This document shows, piece by piece, positions 1 through 5,990 of a DNA stretch of 5,995 bases. The notes beneath the pieces were generated by a model that worked only from the letters and a program-made list of their open reading frames with translations, did not search any database and had not been told where the DNA came from. Each line of letters begins with the position of its first letter. Position 1 is the stretch's first letter. The position numbers and the translations under genes are program-made. The stretch is taken from the NCBI RefSeq assembly GCF_000721935.1, contig NZ_KL585389.1, positions 122,471 to 128,465 of the forward strand, written 5' to 3'. This DNA comes from Streptomyces sp. NRRL WC-3549. Its GTDB lineage: Bacteria; Actinomycetota; Actinomycetes; Streptomycetales; Streptomycetaceae.

Positions 1-1
1 C

Positions 2-574
2 ATCCCGGTCGTGCTGATCAACGCGTCCATCGAGGGCCTCGACCTGCCCTGCGTCTCGTGCGACGACGCCGTCGCCGTCGAGCAGGCGTGGCGCCACCTG
101 GAGTCGCTGGGCCACGAGCGCGTCGGGCTGGTCCTCGGACCCTCCGACCATGTCCCGTCCCGGCGCAAGCTCGCCGCCGCGCGGGCCGTCGCGAAAGCGC
201 TCCCGCCGGAGCACGTCGAGCGCTCGCTGTTCTCGCTGGAGGGCGGGCAGGCCGCCGCCTCGCGCCTGCTGGAGCGCGGGGTCACCGGGATCGTCTGCGC
301 GAGTGACCCGCTGGCGCTCGGCGCCGTACGGGCCGCACGCCGGCGCGGACTCGCCGTCCCCGCGGACGTCTCGGTCGTCGGCTTCGACGACTCCGCCTTC
401 ATGAACTGCACCGCCCCGCCGCTCACCACCGTCCGCCAGCCCATCGAGGCGATGGGCCGGGCGGCGGTCGAACTGCTCTCCGCGCTCATCCAGAGCGGTG
501 CCGTGCCGCCCGGCGAACTCCTCTTCGAGCCGGAGCTCGTGGTCCGGGGCTCGACCGCGCAGGCGCGCCGCTGA
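2..574 (+). CDS. LacI-family transcriptional regulator, C-terminal part (5' end outside window)
   Basis: This is the ligand-binding core of a LacI/GalR-family repressor, probably the local regulator of the sugar operon downstream. About 190 residues are visible. The N-terminal helix-turn-helix, the hinge and the first half of the periplasmic-binding-protein-like domain lie off the left edge, so its DNA specificity cannot be read. Visible family hallmarks are VGLVLGP near residue 42, the SRRKLA stretch (S53, R54, R55) at the position of a sugar-contacting Arg in LacI, and CASDPLALGAV around D102, equivalent to the inducer-binding Asp of LacI. These are followed by VPADVSVVGFDDS, then PPLTTVRQP, and a final LFEPELVVRGST strand close to the C-terminus, as is usual. 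It ends at TGA 572-574 and is encoded 189 bp upstream of the binding-protein gene on the same strand. The family assignment is firm. The effector (probably an alpha-glucoside) and the target promoter are inferred from neighbourhood. Confidence 0.93.
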   Translation: MPVVLINASIEGLDLPCVSCDDAVAVEQAWRHLESLGHERVGLVLGPSDHVPSRRKLAAARAVAKALPPEHVERSLFSLEGGQAAASRLLERGVTGIVCASDPLALGAVRAARRRGLAVPADVSVVGFDDSAFMNCTAPPLTTVRQPIEAMGRAAVELLSALIQSGAVPPGELLFEPELVVRGSTAQARR

Positions 575-645
575 GGGCTTCCCCCCGGGCGCGCGCCGGC
601 CTCGGGGCGGGCCCACGTCACGCGCCGGATACGGAAGGATGTCAA

Positions 646-676
646 GCATTTACGAAAACTGCGCGAGATATTGCGC
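646..676. promoter_or_regulatory. Candidate LacI-family operator(s)
   Basis: Two imperfect palindromes lie next to each other inside the A/T-richer island. The first, 646-662, has GCA-TTT on the left matching AAA-TGC on the right with interruptions. It also contains TTTACGAAAA (649-658), which has the central CG common in LacI-family sites. The second, 661-676, is GCGC (661-664) and GCGC (673-676) around a partly symmetric A/T core. Both overlap the candidate -10 element, where a repressor would block transcription. The symmetry is partial and the regulator's DNA-binding domain is not visible, so this is a location for the operator rather than a proven site. Confidence 0.3.
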
Positions 677-750
677 TCACATGTCGGCGGTGGTTGAGTA
701 AGCCGCGCCCCGGCGGAGAGTTCGCCGAGGGCCTTCCACGCTCATGCCCG

Positions 751-756
751 AAGGGG
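751..756 (+). promoter_or_regulatory. Ribosome binding site of the binding-protein gene
   Basis: AAGGGG lies 7 bases before the ATG at 764. It supports this start, which also gives a complete lipoprotein signal peptide. Confidence 0.7.
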
Positions 757-763
757 ACCACCG

Positions 764-2188
764 ATGAGAAGTGCTGGGTTCCGCCGTTCTCGCACCCGCA
801 GAGCCTCCGCGGCCGCGCTCGTCACCGCACTCGCCCTGACTGCCCTTGCCTCCTGCGGCACGAGCAGCAGCGGCAGCGGGGACGACGGCGGCAATTCCGA
901 CAGCGGATCGTCCGATCCCACGGCGCCACTGGACCCGAAGGCCAGGGTGACGCTGTCGATCGACTGCATGCCGCCGGCCGCGAAGGCCGCGGAGCTGCGG
1001 GAGTGGAACGAGGACATCAAGACGTTCAACGCGAAGTACCCGAACGTCAGGATCAACGGGAAGTCCACCCCGGGCCAGTGCCTGGAGCCCCCGCGCTTCA
1101 CGGCCATGCTCAAGGGCAAGTCGCAGCCCGACGTCTTCTACGCCTACTTCACCGACCTCCAGCAGGTGCTGGACAACGACGGCGCCCAGGACATCTCCGC
1201 GTACGTCACCGAGAAGACCGTCCCCGCCCTGAAGGACATCCAGCCCCAGGTGCTCGACGTGGCCCGCAAGGACGGCAAGCTCTACGCCCTGCCGACCAGC
1301 AACTACACCATGGGCCTGATGATCAACCGCAAGCTGTTCACCGAGGCCGGTCTGAACCCCGACACCCCGCCAGCCACCTGGGAGGAGGTGCGCGCCGCGA
1401 GCAAGAAGATCGCGGCGCTCGGCAAGGGCGTGGCGGGCTTCGGCGAGTACAGCGCGGGCAACAACGGCGGCTGGCACTTCGCCGCGACCCAGTACGCCCT
1501 CGGCGGCGACGTGGTCGACGCGAGCGGCAAGAAGGCCGCCTTCAACGACGAGAAGGGCAGGCAGGTCCTCCGGCAGCTGCACGACATGCGCTGGGAGGAC
1601 GACAGCATGGGCAAGACCCAGCTGCTGAAGTGGGGCGACCTCCAGAAGCAGATCGCCAGCGACAAGCTCGGCATGTTCCTCGCCGCACCCGACGACATCG
1701 CCTACATGGTGCAGCAACTCGGCGCGAAGTACGAGAACTTCGGCCTAGGACCGATCCCCGGCGCCCAGGGGACCCTCTTCGGCGGCAACAACTACATGAT
1801 CAAGAAGGGCAGTTCGCCCGACAAGATCAAGGCCGCCGTGGCCTGGCTGAACTTCAAGAACCTCACCCCCGGCAAGGGACAGTTCGACTGGGCCCGCACC
1901 AAGGCCGACAAACTGCCCGTCGGGCTGCCGCAACCCAACTTCTTCACCGGTGAGAGCAAGACCCAGGACGACGCCGCACGCGCCGCGAACGCGACGATGC
2001 CGGTCGAGAACTTCAAGGCCTTCATGGACAACCCGGTCCCGGGCAAGGCCGAGCCACCGAAGGCACAGGAGATCTACAAGATCCTCGACGTGGCGATGTC
2101 CGCCGTCCTGACCAACAAGGAGGCCGACATCGACAAGCTGCTCGCCACCGCCGAGCAGCAGGTCAACCAGGTACTCGCGAACCAGTGA
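764..2188 (+). CDS. ABC transporter sugar-binding lipoprotein (family 1 extracellular solute-binding protein)
   Basis: This protein of 474 residues captures a sugar outside the membrane and delivers it to the two permeases encoded next. It begins with an Arg-rich n-region (residues 2-13), a hydrophobic segment (about 16-29) and the lipobox LASC. Cleavage would leave Cys31 as the lipid-anchored N-terminus. Residues 32-60 are a Ser/Gly/Asp-rich flexible tether. The mature domain has the MalE-like two-lobe pattern: EWNEDIKTFNAKYPNVRI after the first strand, QPDVFYAY, then DGKLYALP and MGLMINRKLFTEAGL near 171-194, followed by PATWEEVRAASKKIA and a C-terminal helical part. The RR at 12-13 resembles a Tat signal only loosely, so the export route is open. 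Cys68 and Cys106 are the other cysteines in the N-lobe and could pair. The substrate is likely an alpha-glucoside such as maltose, a maltodextrin or trehalose, judged from the adjoining glucosidase; the sequence alone does not fix it. It is comparable to the AglE/MalE-type proteins of Streptomyces. Confidence 0.93.
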   Translation: MRSAGFRRSRTRRASAAALVTALALTALASCGTSSSGSGDDGGNSDSGSSDPTAPLDPKARVTLSIDCMPPAAKAAELREWNEDIKTFNAKYPNVRINGKSTPGQCLEPPRFTAMLKGKSQPDVFYAYFTDLQQVLDNDGAQDISAYVTEKTVPALKDIQPQVLDVARKDGKLYALPTSNYTMGLMINRKLFTEAGLNPDTPPATWEEVRAASKKIAALGKGVAGFGEYSAGNNGGWHFAATQYALGGDVVDASGKKAAFNDEKGRQVLRQLHDMRWEDDSMGKTQLLKWGDLQKQIASDKLGMFLAAPDDIAYMVQQLGAKYENFGLGPIPGAQGTLFGGNNYMIKKGSSPDKIKAAVAWLNFKNLTPGKGQFDWARTKADKLPVGLPQPNFFTGESKTQDDAARAANATMPVENFKAFMDNPVPGKAEPPKAQEIYKILDVAMSAVLTNKEADIDKLLATAEQQVNQVLANQ

Positions 2189-2190
2189 CG

Positions 2191-2230
2191 GATCCGCGGG
2201 GCCGGGCCGCCCGGACCCCGCCCCGCGATC
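2191..2230 (+). repeat. Strong intercistronic hairpin between binding protein and first permease
   Basis: Just after the stop codon, GCGGGG-CCGGG (2196-2206) pairs with CCCGG (2210-2214), a bulged A2215, and CCCCGC (2216-2221). This makes an 11 bp all-G/C stem with a 3-base loop. An alternative fold pairs GATC and GCGGGG (2191-2201, C2195 bulged) with CCCCGC and GATC (2221-2230). No U-run follows and the next gene starts 47 bp downstream, so full termination is unlikely. By analogy with malE-malF junctions, it may stabilise the upstream transcript or cause partial termination, giving more binding protein than permease. Confidence 0.55.
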
Positions 2231-2266
2231 TCGACCGTCCGCCCCGCGAGTGATCGCACCGGCACC

Positions 2267-2272
2267 GAGGAG
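2267..2272 (+). promoter_or_regulatory. Ribosome binding site of the first permease
   Basis: GAGGAG lies 5 bases before the ATG at 2278 and fixes this start. Confidence 0.75.
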
Positions 2273-2277
2273 ACACC

Positions 2278-3240
2278 ATGTCGGCCCCCACCCTGTCCAC
2301 GGCAGCCAAGGCGAGCCCGCCGCCGCGTGGTCACCACCGCCCGGCCGGGCCGGACTCCCCCCGACAGGAGTTCGTGCGCGCCCTGCGCCGCAACATCTCC
2401 GCGCACGGCTTCCTGATCGGCGCGGTCCTCTGCTTCTCGTTCTTCTCCTGGTATCCGATGGTCAGGGAGTTCGTCCTGGCCTTCCAGAAGACCGAGGACG
2501 GACGTACCACCTGGGCCGGCTGGTCCAACCTGAGCTACGTCTTCAACGACCCGGCCTTCTGGCAGGCCTGGCGCAACACCCTGCTCTTCACCGTCCTGGC
2601 GCTCCTGCTCGGCTTCGCGGTCCCGTTCGTCGTCGCCGTCGTGCTCAACGAGTTCCGGCACGCCCAGGGATATCTGCGGCTGCTCGTCTACCTGCCGGTC
2701 ATGCTGCCGCCGGTCGCCTCCGTGCTGCTCTTCAAGTACTTCTACGACCCCGGCTACGGACTCTTCAACCGCATCCTGGAACTCCTCCACCTGCCCGCCC
2801 AGCAGTGGCTCCAGGACCCCGACCTCTCGATGCTCTCCGTGGTCATCGCGTCCACCTGGATGAACATGGGCGGGGCCACCCTGATCTACCTCGCCGCCCT
2901 CCAGGGCATCCCGGGCGAGCTGTACGAGGCGGCGGAGCTCGACGGTGCCGGACTGCTGCGCAAGATCTGGCACGTCACCATCCCGCAGACCCGGCTCATC
3001 CTGTCGCTGCTGCTGCTCATGCAGGTCATCGCGACGATGCAGGTCTTCACCGAACCCTTCCTGCTGACCAACGGGGCGGGCCCCGAGGGCTCCACCACCA
3101 CGGTCGTCTACCTCATCTACCAGTACGCCTTCAACTTCAACAACTACGGCAGCGCGGCGGCCCTCGGACTCGTCCTGCTCGTCGTGCTCGCGGCGTTCTC
3201 CGCGGTGTACGTGCGCCTCAGCCGCAGCAGCGAAGACTAG
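2278..3240 (+). CDS. Sugar ABC transporter permease, MalF/UgpA type
   Basis: This is one of the two membrane subunits (320 residues) forming the channel of the sugar importer. Residues 1-40 are a Pro/Arg-rich cytoplasmic tail. Six hydrophobic segments follow, at roughly 44-70, 101-124, 132-155, 183-210, 239-262 and 290-314. The cytoplasmic loop before the fifth carries the EAA motif, EAAELDGAGLLRKIWHVTIP, starting at E217. It keeps the conserved Gly (DGA) and the I-P ending, and it docks on the ATPase subunit. The TEPFLLTNGAGPEGSTTT loop after TM5 and the short extracytoplasmic loops are typical of actinobacterial MalF-like subunits, which lack the large P2 domain of E. coli MalF. The gene follows the binding protein by 89 bp and precedes the second permease by 15 bp, so co-transcription is very likely. 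The family is certain; the transported sugar is inferred from the neighbouring glucosidase. Confidence 0.95.
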   Translation: MSAPTLSTAAKASPPPRGHHRPAGPDSPRQEFVRALRRNISAHGFLIGAVLCFSFFSWYPMVREFVLAFQKTEDGRTTWAGWSNLSYVFNDPAFWQAWRNTLLFTVLALLLGFAVPFVVAVVLNEFRHAQGYLRLLVYLPVMLPPVASVLLFKYFYDPGYGLFNRILELLHLPAQQWLQDPDLSMLSVVIASTWMNMGGATLIYLAALQGIPGELYEAAELDGAGLLRKIWHVTIPQTRLILSLLLLMQVIATMQVFTEPFLLTNGAGPEGSTTTVVYLIYQYAFNFNNYGSAAALGLVLLVVLAAFSAVYVRLSRSSED

Positions 3241-3255
3241 GACGGGAGCACGACG

Positions 3256-4215
3256 ATGGCATCGAACACGCTTGTCTCCCGGCGGGGGACCGGAAAGGCG
3301 CGCGCCGGCCGGCGCATCAGCGGCCGAGGGCCCGACCTCGGCCGCCAGCGCACCCTGATCTCCCCGGCCCAGCTGGGCCGCCGCCGCGGCAGGACGGTCT
3401 ACTGGATCGTCTTCGCCCTGGTCGTCGCCGCCTTCACCATCGCCTTCCTCGGCCCCCTGTACTGGATGGTCACCGGCGGCCTCAAGACCACCCAGGAAGT
3501 CGTCCAGAGCCCGCCCACGGCCTTCCCCACGTCCGTCCACACGGAGAACTACTCCCAGGCGTGGAACGTGATGGACCTGTCCAAGCTGCTCCTCAACACC
3601 CTCTACTACGCCTTCGGCGCGCTGGCCTTCCAGCTGGTCCTCGACGTGGCCGCCGCCTACTCGCTCTCCAGGCTGCGGCCGGTCTTCGGCAAGGTCATCC
3701 TCGGCATGATGCTCGCCACCCTGATGATCCCGGCGACCGTCCTCGTCGTACCGCAGTACCTCACCGTGCTCGACGTGCCGATCTTCGAGCGCAACCTGCT
3801 CAACTCGCCCTGGGCGATCTGGCTCCCCTCGGTCACCAACGCCTTCAACATCTTCCTGCTGAAGCGGTTCTTCGACTCGATCCCGCGCGAACTCCTGGAC
3901 GCCGCGGCCATCGACGGGGCCTCCCCGCTGCGCACCCTGCGCTCGGTGGTGCTGCCGATCTCCCGGCCGATCCTCGGCGTCGTCTCCATCTTCGCGGTCG
4001 TCGGGGTCTGGAAGGACTTCCTCTGGCCGATGCTCACCCTGCCCGACCCCGGCAAGCAGACGCTCAACGTGGGCATCTACTCGCTGGCCAGCGGGGTACC
4101 CGAGAACGTCCTCATCGCCGCGCTCACCATCGCGTCCGTCCCGACCCTGCTGATCTTCCTGATCTTCCAGCGCAACATCATGAGCGGCCTCACCGCGGGC
4201 GGCCTCAAGGGCTGA
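3256..4215 (+). CDS. Sugar ABC transporter permease, MalG/UgpE type
   Basis: This is the second channel subunit (319 residues) and partner of the preceding permease. The start ATG at 3256 lies 7 bases after CGGGAG (3243-3248) and 15 bp after the stop of the first permease. Residues 1-46 are an Arg- and Gly-rich cytoplasmic extension, longer than in many MalG proteins. Hydrophobic segments lie near 48-74, 111-136, 146-170, 187-207, 237-260 and 285-308. The segment LGPLYWMVTGGLKTTQEV after TM1 is typical of this half of the transporter. The EAA loop begins at D215 as DAAAIDGASPLRTLRSVVLPIS, with the conserved Gly and LP end; the Glu of the motif is replaced by Asp, which is common. The C-terminus FQRNIMSGLTAGGLKG is the standard ending of MalG-like proteins. 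No ATPase gene follows, so the complex must borrow its nucleotide-binding subunit from elsewhere, probably MsiK. Confidence 0.95.
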   Translation: MASNTLVSRRGTGKARAGRRISGRGPDLGRQRTLISPAQLGRRRGRTVYWIVFALVVAAFTIAFLGPLYWMVTGGLKTTQEVVQSPPTAFPTSVHTENYSQAWNVMDLSKLLLNTLYYAFGALAFQLVLDVAAAYSLSRLRPVFGKVILGMMLATLMIPATVLVVPQYLTVLDVPIFERNLLNSPWAIWLPSVTNAFNIFLLKRFFDSIPRELLDAAAIDGASPLRTLRSVVLPISRPILGVVSIFAVVGVWKDFLWPMLTLPDPGKQTLNVGIYSLASGVPENVLIAALTIASVPTLLIFLIFQRNIMSGLTAGGLKG

Positions 4216-4219
4216 GGCC
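4201..4219 (+). repeat. Inverted repeat spanning the permease stop codon
   Basis: GGCCTCA (4201-4207) and TGAGGCC (4213-4219) are perfect complements around a 5-base loop, and the second arm contains the TGA stop (4213-4215). The RNA would form a compact 7 bp hairpin at the end of the permease reading frame. It is not followed by a U-run. It may slow 3' decay of the transporter part of the transcript, or it may be incidental in DNA this G/C-rich. Confidence 0.4.
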
Positions 4220-4251
4220 CGGCCGCCCCGCGCAACCGTCTCGTCCTCAGC

Positions 4252-4305
4252 ACTCCGCCGCCCGCCCCACCACCACACGCCCCGCGTCGGGCCCGGCGGC
4301 GGAGT
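4252..4305 (+). repeat. 11 bp perfect inverted repeat upstream of the glucosidase gene
   Basis: ACTCCGCCGCC (4252-4262) is the exact reverse complement of GGCGGCGGAGT (4295-4305), with 32 bases between the arms. The right arm ends 12 bases before the AAAGGA ribosome binding site of the glucosidase. The structure could be an RNA stem that separates expression of the glucosidase from the transporter, or a widely spaced protein site. The 116 bp gap around it has no clear promoter. Confidence 0.45.
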
Positions 4306-4317
4306 ACCACCTGCCCG

Positions 4318-4323
4318 AAAGGA
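4318..4323 (+). promoter_or_regulatory. Ribosome binding site that decides the GTG start of the glucosidase
   Basis: AAAGGA lies 8 bases before GTG 4332. The reading frame stays open far upstream, so this site and the position where family similarity begins (WWRDAVIYQIY) are what place the start. Confidence 0.7.
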
Positions 4324-4331
4324 ACGCACAC

Positions 4332-5942
4332 GTGGCAGCCAACCGTCCGACCGAGACCACCGCACCCTGGTGGCGCGACGCCGTCATCTACCAGATCTAC
4401 GTACGCAGCTTCGCCGACGGCGACGGGGACGGCACCGGGGACCTCGCGGGAGTCCGGGCCCGACTGCCCTACCTCGTCGAACTGGGCGTGGACGCCCTGT
4501 GGTTCACCCCCTGGTACCTCTCGCCGCTCGCCGACGGAGGCTACGACGTCGCCGACTACCGCAGCATCGACCCCGCGTTCGGCACCCTCGCCGAGGCCGA
4601 GAAACTGATCGCCGAGGCCCGGGAACTGGGCATCCGCACCATCATCGACGTCGTCCCCAACCATGTCTCCGACCGGCACGCCTGGTTCCGCGCCGCCCTC
4701 GCCGCAGCACCCGGCAGCCCCGAACGCGACCTCTTCCACTTCCGGCCCGGACGCGGCGAGCACGGCGAGATCCCGCCCAACGACTGGGTCTCCGAATTCG
4801 GCGGCACCCCCTGGACGCGGCTCGACGACGGCCAGTGGTACCTCCACCTGTTCGCCCCCGAACAGCCGGACCTCAACTGGGCCCACCCGGCGGTCCGCCA
4901 GGAACACGAGGACGTCCTGCGCTTCTGGTTCGAGCGGGGCGTCGCGGGCGTACGGATCGACTCGGCGGCCCTGCTCGCCAAGGACCCCGCCCTGCCCGAC
5001 TTCACCGAGGGCGAGGGCCCCCACCCGTACGTCGACCGCGACGAGCTCCACGACATCTACCGCTCCTGGCGGGCCGTCGCCGACGCGTACGACGGCATCT
5101 TCGTCGGCGAGGTCTGGCTCCCGGACTCCGAACGCTTCGCCCGCTACCTGCGCCCCGACGAACTGCACACCGCCTTCAACTTCAACTTCCTGGCCTGCCC
5201 GTGGGACGCCGGCCTGCTGCGCTCCGCGATCGACGACACCCTCGCCGAACACGCCCCCGTCGGCGCCCCGGCCACCTGGGTGCTCTGCAACCACGACGTG
5301 ACCCGGACGGTCACCCGGTACGGGCGCGAGGACACCGGCTTCGACTTCGCGGCCAAGGTGTTCGGCACCCCCACCGACCTGGAGCTCGGCACCCGCAGGG
5401 CCCGGGCCGCCGCCCTGCTCTCGTTGGCGCTGCCCGGTGCCGTCTACGTCTACCAGGGCGAGGAGCTGGGCCTGCCGGAGGCCGACATCCCCCGGGACCG
5501 CATCCAGGACCCGATGCACTCGCGCTCGGGCGGCGTCGACCCGGGGCGCGACGGCTGCCGGGTGCCGCTGCCGTGGTCCGCCGCGGAACCGTACGCCGGA
5601 TTCGGCTCCGCCACCGAACCGTGGCTGCCCCAGCCCGCGTCCTGGCCGGCGTACGCGGCGGATGCCCAGAGCGGCGACCCCTCGTCCATGCTCACCCTGT
5701 ACCGCGAGGCGCTGAGGCTGCGCCGCGACGAACCGGGGTTCGCCGCCACCGCCGCCGAGACGTCCGGCGGCCGGGCCCCCGGCGTGCTGGCCTTCGCCCG
5801 GGCCGGCGGCCTGGTCTGCGTCGTCAACCTGTCACAGGAGGCGGTGGAACTCCCGGACCACACCCAGGTGCTGCTGACCAGCGGACCGCTGGACGGCTCA
5901 GGCCTGCTGCCGGGTGACACGGCGGCCTGGCTGCGGAACTGA
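4332..5942 (+). CDS. GH13 alpha-glucosidase (oligo-1,6-glucosidase/alpha-glucosidase group), cytoplasmic
   Basis: The 536-residue enzyme hydrolyses terminal alpha-glucosidic bonds of the imported sugar, releasing glucose by a retaining mechanism. It has no signal peptide. WWRDAVIYQIYVRSFAD (13-29) opens the (beta/alpha)8 barrel and runs into a Ca-binding-type loop, DGDGDGTGD (29-37). Conserved region I is DVVPNH (106-111). QPDLNW (178-183) is the marker of the oligo-1,6-glucosidase group. Region II, GVRIDS, gives nucleophile D210; region III, VGEVW, gives acid/base E260; region IV, CNHDVTR, gives the transition-state Asp D322. Further on are YQGEELGLPE (about 373-382) and RDGCRVPLPW (about 404-413), then a C-terminal beta domain. 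All catalytic residues are intact. Residue 211 after the nucleophile is Ser, not the Val of isomaltases, which favours alpha-1,4 over alpha-1,6 activity (inference). It sits 116 bp after the permeases in the same direction. It resembles Streptomyces AglA-type enzymes; trehalose or sucrose hydrolysis is not excluded. Confidence 0.94.
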   Translation: MAANRPTETTAPWWRDAVIYQIYVRSFADGDGDGTGDLAGVRARLPYLVELGVDALWFTPWYLSPLADGGYDVADYRSIDPAFGTLAEAEKLIAEARELGIRTIIDVVPNHVSDRHAWFRAALAAAPGSPERDLFHFRPGRGEHGEIPPNDWVSEFGGTPWTRLDDGQWYLHLFAPEQPDLNWAHPAVRQEHEDVLRFWFERGVAGVRIDSAALLAKDPALPDFTEGEGPHPYVDRDELHDIYRSWRAVADAYDGIFVGEVWLPDSERFARYLRPDELHTAFNFNFLACPWDAGLLRSAIDDTLAEHAPVGAPATWVLCNHDVTRTVTRYGREDTGFDFAAKVFGTPTDLELGTRRARAAALLSLALPGAVYVYQGEELGLPEADIPRDRIQDPMHSRSGGVDPGRDGCRVPLPWSAAEPYAGFGSATEPWLPQPASWPAYAADAQSGDPSSMLTLYREALRLRRDEPGFAATAAETSGGRAPGVLAFARAGGLVCVVNLSQEAVELPDHTQVLLTSGPLDGSGLLPGDTAAWLRN

Positions 5943-5951
5943 CACGACCAC

Positions 5952-5977
5952 GGGTCCCGGCCTCACCGGCCGGGCCC
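5952..5977 (+). terminator. Probable hairpin terminator after the glucosidase
   Basis: GGG (5952-5954), a bulged T, and CCCGGCC (5956-5962) pair with GGCCGGGCCC (5968-5977) around the loop TCACC. This gives 10 base pairs, all G/C, starting 9 bases after the stop codon. There is no U-run, which is common for actinomycete terminators, so termination may be incomplete. Confidence 0.6.
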
Positions 5978-5990
5978 CGGTACACGGTAC

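Larger units (their letters stand above)
575..763 (+). promoter_or_regulatory. Intergenic region with probable promoter of the sugar-uptake operon
   Basis: This 189 bp gap separates the regulator from the binding-protein gene. Its first 60 bases are very G/C-rich, including the 10 bp self-complementary GGCGCGCGCC at 588-597, with no convincing terminator. Positions 639-680 form an island clearly richer in A/T than anything around it, the usual look of an actinomycete promoter. A weak candidate is GTCAAG (641-646) as -35 and GAGATA (665-670) as -10, spaced 18 bp, which would put the transcript start near 677. An alternative is TTGAGT (694-699) with GAGAGT (716-721), spaced 16 bp. Neither is close to consensus, so the exact promoter is uncertain. 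The leader also holds a small inverted repeat, CGGCG 711-715 with CGCCG 723-727. Confidence 0.45.

Noticed and set aside
581..611. C-run followed by a G-rich stretch after the regulator gene as a possible terminator
   Set aside because: CCCCCC 581-586 can pair with G-runs at 604-611 only across a long loop, and the 588-597 palindrome leaves a very short stem, so neither fold is convincing.
694..1953. A 419-codon + strand frame overlapping the binding-protein gene
   Set aside because: It is an Arg/Gly/Gln-rich out-of-frame reading of the binding-protein gene with no plausible ribosome binding site or domain.
2250..4331. An open frame continuous with the glucosidase frame that would add several hundred residues to its N-terminus
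   Set aside because: It overlaps both permease genes in another frame, its translation is a low-complexity Pro/Arg/Ala-rich shadow of G/C-rich DNA, and the RBS plus family similarity start at GTG 4332.
2074..4365. A very long open frame (763 codons) on the - strand opposite the permeases
   Set aside because: Its translation is rich in Gly, Asp, Glu and Arg with no recognisable domain. It is the expected antisense shadow of genes with G/C third positions.
4077..5519. A 480-codon open frame on the - strand opposite the glucosidase
   Set aside because: It lies antisense to a gene with all GH13 catalytic motifs, and its Gly/Val/Glu-rich translation shows no family pattern.
764..5942. TTA (bldA-dependent) leucine codons as a developmental control
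   Set aside because: I noticed no in-frame TTA codon in the four genes on reading, so there is no sign of bldA control.
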